Of a stretch of 64,000 nt of DNA, positions 61,002 through 64,000 are shown piece after piece (position 1 is the first letter of the stretch; each line of letters starts with the position of its first letter). The notes under the pieces were generated by a model. The model was not told where the DNA came from and searched no databases. It was given only the letters and a program-made list of their open reading frames with translations. The stretch is from contig JAHIYE010000019.1 of the NCBI GenBank assembly GCA_018815325.1, positions 62,001 to 126,000 of the forward strand, read 5' to 3'. This stretch comes from Gammaproteobacteria bacterium. Lineage in GTDB: Bacteria; Pseudomonadota; Gammaproteobacteria; Burkholderiales; Burkholderiaceae_C. Made by a program: the position numbers and the translations under genes.

Positions 61002-62459
61002 TCAGTTGTCCCTGGCCACCCACTCGATCAGTGCATCGATGGCAGGGCGCACGGCGTTGGCATTGGGGTGGTTGGCAATGGCGACGAGCACATAGCGCTT
61101 GCCGCTGGCGGCGTGCACATAGCCGGCTACACCGGTCACATCGCGCAGGCTGCCGGTCTTGAGGTGGGCACTGGCCTGGGCCTTGCTGCGCTTGAGCGTG
61201 CCGTCCACGCCGGTCACCGGCAGCGACGACATCAGCTCCGACATCAGGGGCGAGCGCCAGGCGTATTGCAGCAGGCGCGCGAGTGCATGCGCGCTGATCC
61301 GGCCATTGCGTGAGAGCCCCGAGCCGTTGTCGAGCGTTGGTGCATCGTCTGCGCCGAAGCGCTCCCTCCACCAGGCCTGTACCACCTCGTGCGAGCCGGT
61401 CACGGTGCCCACGCCTTTTTGCTGCAGGCTCAGGGTCAGGAAGAGCTGCTGCGCCATCACATTGTTGCTGTATTTGTTGATGTCGCGAATGACCTCCACC
61501 AGCGTGGGCGAGTTCATCTCGAAGACGGGTTGCAACGTGGCGGGCACCTTGCCCTCGCGCACGGCTCCGTCAAGCAAGCCACCGATCTCGTGCCACATGC
61601 CGGCCACGGCGCGCACCGGGAAGCTGGCGGGATCGGCATAGGCCACGGGCCAGACGCGTTCGCCGCAGCTGGTCGGGTAGCGACCCGCAAAGGCGATGCG
61701 GTTCGGGTCGGAGAAGTCGGCCTTGAGGGTAGCGCGGTAGTCGTTGCAGATGCCCTCGCCGAGCGGCACGCTGGCGGGCAGCAGCACGCCTGCCAGCGGC
61801 GGGTCGTAGCTCACGCGCGCAGCCTTGGCCAGCGCGTCGGGTGTGAAGGTCATCACGAGCGATTTGTAGTTCAGCAGCAGGGCGTCGGGTGAGGCGTTGT
61901 AGGGGCGCAGCCGTTCGCCGTCAAAGTCGCCCGGGTCCTGCGCGACGGTCTCGAAGGCGCTGCGGTCCAGCACGACGTCACCCGTGATATGCCGGATGCC
62001 CAGACCCTGCACGCGGCGCAGCAGCAGCCACAGCCGCTCCATCACGAGCTTGGGGTCGCCCTGGCCCTTGATGTAGAGGTTGCCGTAGAGTGTGCCCTCG
62101 CGCACCGCACCCTCCAGGTAGACCGGGGTGGTCCAGACAAAGGCGGGTCCAAGGGTTTCCAGCGCGGCAAAAGTGGTGACGAGTTTCATCACCGAGGCCG
62201 GGTTCACTTGCGCCTGCGGGCGTAGGCTCAGGCGAGGCGCGCTTTTGCCGTCGGCATCGACCACCAGCACGGAGAGGGCGTCTTGTGGAACTTTGGCCCT
62301 TGCCAGTGCGGCGCTGACTTCTGGTGGAAGTGGCGGTTGGGCCAAGGCGCTAGTCATTGCCAATGACAGAAGAACTGCTGTGCCTAGCGAGCGGAGGCTG
62401 CTTTTGTTCTTTGCAGTGGCTGGGTTGGTGAGGTAAGTTGGTTTGTTTCCCCCACTCAC
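61002..62459 (-). CDS. dacB: D-alanyl-D-alanine carboxypeptidase/endopeptidase (PBP4, S13 family)
   Basis: Periplasmic low-molecular-weight PBP that trims or cuts peptidoglycan cross-links. The active-site motifs are SVMK (in NPASVMKLVTT), SNN (KYSNNVMAQQL) and KTG (AHLKTGSLRDV). An N-terminal signal peptide reads LGTAVLLSLAMTSALA-Q. The frame is open far upstream, but the only good initiator before the signal peptide is a GTG at 62459, preceded by a purine-rich GGGAGAGG. That GTG lies in the outer arm of the 62447-62731 inverted-repeat element, so the element probably replaced the original 5' end. Confidence 0.9.
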   Translation of the reverse strand: MSGGNKPTYLTNPATAKNKSSLRSLGTAVLLSLAMTSALAQPPLPPEVSAALARAKVPQDALSVLVVDADGKSAPRLSLRPQAQVNPASVMKLVTTFAALETLGPAFVWTTPVYLEGAVREGTLYGNLYIKGQGDPKLVMERLWLLLRRVQGLGIRHITGDVVLDRSAFETVAQDPGDFDGERLRPYNASPDALLLNYKSLVMTFTPDALAKAARVSYDPPLAGVLLPASVPLGEGICNDYRATLKADFSDPNRIAFAGRYPTSCGERVWPVAYADPASFPVRAVAGMWHEIGGLLDGAVREGKVPATLQPVFEMNSPTLVEVIRDINKYSNNVMAQQLFLTLSLQQKGVGTVTGSHEVVQAWWRERFGADDAPTLDNGSGLSRNGRISAHALARLLQYAWRSPLMSELMSSLPVTGVDGTLKRSKAQASAHLKTGSLRDVTGVAGYVHAASGKRYVLVAIANHPNANAVRPAIDALIEWVARDN

Positions 62460-62731
62460 ACCCCCCCGCCCCTCTCCCGCCCCGCCGGGCGGAAGAGGGG
62501 AGCTTTGATTTTGCTTCTGGATTTCGACGAGGCTTCTATGGGGCAACGGTTTTGCGGGCATTTCTGTTGGCGACTGTTTGGAACTCGCTTGCTTGTAGGT
62601 GCGTTGAGAAAAGAGAAGTGTTTTTTCAATGACGGCGCCGTAGAAGCCTGATCGACGTGAAGAAACCAAATGAAGCCCCCCTCTTCCGCCCGGCGGGGTG
62701 TGAGTGGGGCGGGGGGGTGTGAGTGGGGGAA
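62447..62731. mobile_element. 285-bp element with 97-bp inverted arms (MITE-like)
   Basis: Arm 62447-62543 and arm 62635-62731 are reverse complements. The outer 54 nt (starting TTCCCCCACTCACACC on each strand) differ at only 3 positions; the inner part, ending GGCTTCTAxGG, is less conserved. The ~91-bp centre has no gene. No transposase is nearby. Target-site duplication is not obvious. It occupies most of the dacB-EamA intergenic region and overlaps the dacB start. Confidence 0.75.
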
Positions 62732-62806
62732 GACTCCGCTCAAAAGTCGGGATCAACAAGTACAGAAACAGCAATGCACACATGGTGAACGCAGTCTACC
62801 GCTCTA

Positions 62807-62834
62807 CGGCGGGCAAGGAAAAGCCTGCCCGCCG
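62807..62834 (+). promoter_or_regulatory. Strong hairpin in the leader of the EamA transporter gene
   Basis: CGGCGGGCA pairs perfectly with TGCCCGCCG across a 10-nt loop (AGGAAAAGCC). It ends 11 nt before the ATG at 62846 and has no following T tract. The ATG lacks a normal Shine-Dalgarno; AAGGA is in the loop. Confidence 0.45.
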
Positions 62835-62845
62835 ATAATCACCCC

Positions 62846-63844
62846 ATGCATTTCATCAAGGGCCTGTCCCCCAAGACGGTTGGCATTGCCGCCGCCATCA
62901 TCACCGTCACCATCTGGACCGCGTTCATCGTCATCGCCCGGGCGTCCGTCAAAGGCTCGCTCACGCCATTCGACCTTGCACTGGCCCGCATCGGCGGCGC
63001 CAGCATGGTGATGGTGCCACTGGGCTGGTGGCTGGTGCGGCGTGACCGGGCCAAGCCAGAACACGCCGACGCAAGGGCCTCGTCACTGTTCGGGCTCTCG
63101 CCGCTGTCGCTGCGGGTGACGGTGATCACGGGCCTGTTCGGCGGCCTGGCCTACGCCACGCTGGCTTACAGCGGCTTTTTCTTTGCGCCGGCAGCACATG
63201 CTTCTGTGCTGTTGCCCGGCAGCCTGCCGCTGTGGACCACGCTGCTGTCTGCCCTGGTGCTGCATGACCGTATCACGCAGTTGCGGGCGTTGGGTCTCGG
63301 TTTCATCGTGGCGGGTGGCCTGCTGGTGGGCGGTGCCAGTCTGCTGCACGCCTTTGACGGCGGCGAGGTCTGGAAGGGTGACCTGCTGTTCATGGTCGCC
63401 GCCATGAGCTGGTCGGTCTACGGCGTGATGGCGCGGCGCCATGCGCTGGATGCCGTGCGCGCCACCGTGGCCATCACCGTGTTTGCGCTCATGAGCTATG
63501 TGCCGGCCTATAGCCTGCTGCTGGCATTGGGCGTAGTGAAGAGCCATCTGCTGGATGCCCCCTGGGGCGAGGTCGTGTTCCAGTTCCTGTTCCAGGGTGT
63601 AGGCTCGGTGGTGATCGCGGGCGTGACCTTCACCAAGATGATCCAGTACTTCGGCCCGGTGCGCACCACCATGATCACGGCGTTGGTGCCCGGTCTGTCG
63701 GCCTTGGGGGCGGTGATTTTTCTGGGTGAGCCGCTCTACTGGAACCTGCTGGCAGGCCTGGTGCTGGTGACGGTGGGCATTCTGTTCGGTGTGCGCGGTG
63801 TGGCACCGGTCGCTATAAAAAACATAGCTAATGGCGCTCGTTAA
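62846..63844 (+). CDS. DMT superfamily (EamA) transporter
   Basis: The 332-aa inner-membrane protein has ten predicted TM helices in two EamA repeats: VGIAAAIITVTIWTAFIVIA starts the first, LLFMVAAMSWSVYGVMARRH the second, with FLGEPLYWNLLAGLVLVTVG near the end. Probable metabolite or amino-acid exporter; substrate unknown. The last eleven codons (VAIKNIANGAR and stop) are encoded by repeat copy D, so the native C-terminus seems to have been replaced. Confidence 0.9.
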   Translation: MHFIKGLSPKTVGIAAAIITVTIWTAFIVIARASVKGSLTPFDLALARIGGASMVMVPLGWWLVRRDRAKPEHADARASSLFGLSPLSLRVTVITGLFGGLAYATLAYSGFFFAPAAHASVLLPGSLPLWTTLLSALVLHDRITQLRALGLGFIVAGGLLVGGASLLHAFDGGEVWKGDLLFMVAAMSWSVYGVMARRHALDAVRATVAITVFALMSYVPAYSLLLALGVVKSHLLDAPWGEVVFQFLFQGVGSVVIAGVTFTKMIQYFGPVRTTMITALVPGLSALGAVIFLGEPLYWNLLAGLVLVTVGILFGVRGVAPVAIKNIANGAR

Positions 63845-63870
63845 ATAGGGGCTAAAGGCCCATTTTATTG
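63811..63870. repeat. Dispersed Comamonadaceae-type small repeat, copy D
   Basis: CGCTATAAAAAACATAGCTA, then GGCGCTCGTTAAATA, GGGGCTAAAGGCCC and ATTTTATTG. The first 34 bp are coding sequence of the EamA gene and include its stop codon; the rest leads into tsaB, which starts 7 bp later. Confidence 0.7.
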
Positions 63871-63877
63871 CCAACCC

Positions 63878-64000
63878 ATGAAACTTCTTGCGTTTGACAC
63901 CAGCACCGACGCCCTGTCCATCGCCGTCAGCAGCACGCGCGATGGCCCGGCCCGTCAGTGGCAGCACAGCGGGCCCGGCGGCGCGCAAGCCTCCAGCACG
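63878..64000 (+). CDS. tsaB: tRNA t6A biosynthesis protein TsaB, N-terminal part (cut by window)
   Basis: Partner of TsaD in the t6A pathway. Only 41 residues are visible: MKLLAFDTSTDALSIAVSST followed by a variable segment. The N-terminal ASKHA-fold motif LAFDTSTDALSIAV is typical of TsaB/YeaZ. The start is an ATG at 63878; the frame remains open to the window end. Confidence 0.85.
   Translation, partial: MKLLAFDTSTDALSIAVSSTRDGPARQWQHSGPGGAQASST

Overview
The window looks like a chromosomal segment of a betaproteobacterium of the order Burkholderiales, most likely a Comamonadaceae member (Rhodoferax/Polaromonas-like). This rests on high GC, on typical Burkholderiales neighbourhoods (pilB-pilA-tfpZ; yajC-secD-secF; smg-dprA-LysM divergent from def-fmt; pgk-pyk-fba-purC-purE-purK), and on a dispersed ~60-70 bp AT-rich repeat with a core like GCTATTAAxxxATAGCTG. 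The assignment is by inspection only. No rRNA, tRNA, CRISPR array, prophage or transposase gene was seen.

Layout. 1-2.1 kb: end of a type IV pilus assembly ATPase, the major pilin behind a near-consensus sigma-54 promoter, and a pilin accessory protein. 2.1-12.5 kb: moaC, an M48 protease, a three-gene unit (terC, an unknown 152-aa protein, a small membrane protein) behind a yybP-ykoY-type manganese riboswitch, then yaeQ, purB, a GST, a diiron ferritin-like protein, a degenerate HD-GYP protein and rfaE2. 12.5-25 kb: glnE divergent from yhdP, a nitrilase, a sensor kinase/FixJ-type regulator pair, mltA with a small divergent membrane protein, and an Lrp-type regulator divergent from a fused indolepyruvate ferredoxin oxidoreductase. 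29-39.7 kb: the Sec accessory genes, smg, dprA, def, fmt, azlCD and pgk.

39.7-49.7 kb: a tightly overlapping minus-strand operon hoxF-U-Y-H-W-hypA-B-F-C-D-E. It encodes a Cupriavidus-type soluble NAD-reducing [NiFe] hydrogenase, its protease and its nickel/cyanide maturation proteins. HypF is the short, Kae1-domain-only form. A near-perfect FNR-type box with a correctly spaced -10 element lies upstream of hoxF, so anaerobic control is predicted. The operon sits between pgk and DUF2062/pyk, in the middle of a glycolysis/purine block.

50-64 kb: DUF2062, pyk, a membrane adenylate cyclase, fba, purC, a PfpI-family protein, an RHH protein, a CnoX-like thioredoxin, purE (possibly leaderless), purK, a Sua5-type t6A enzyme, a SemiSWEET, a D-Ala-D-Ala carboxypeptidase, an EamA transporter and the start of tsaB. 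A 285-bp element with 97-bp inverted arms lies at the dacB 5' end and appears to supply its start codon.

Most of the window is housekeeping. The best second-look items are the hydrogenase operon and its FNR-type promoter, the truncated HypF, the riboswitch operon with its unknown protein, the inverted-repeat element at dacB, and the small repeats that intrude into coding sequences. I did not find a convincing wholly new multi-gene system.
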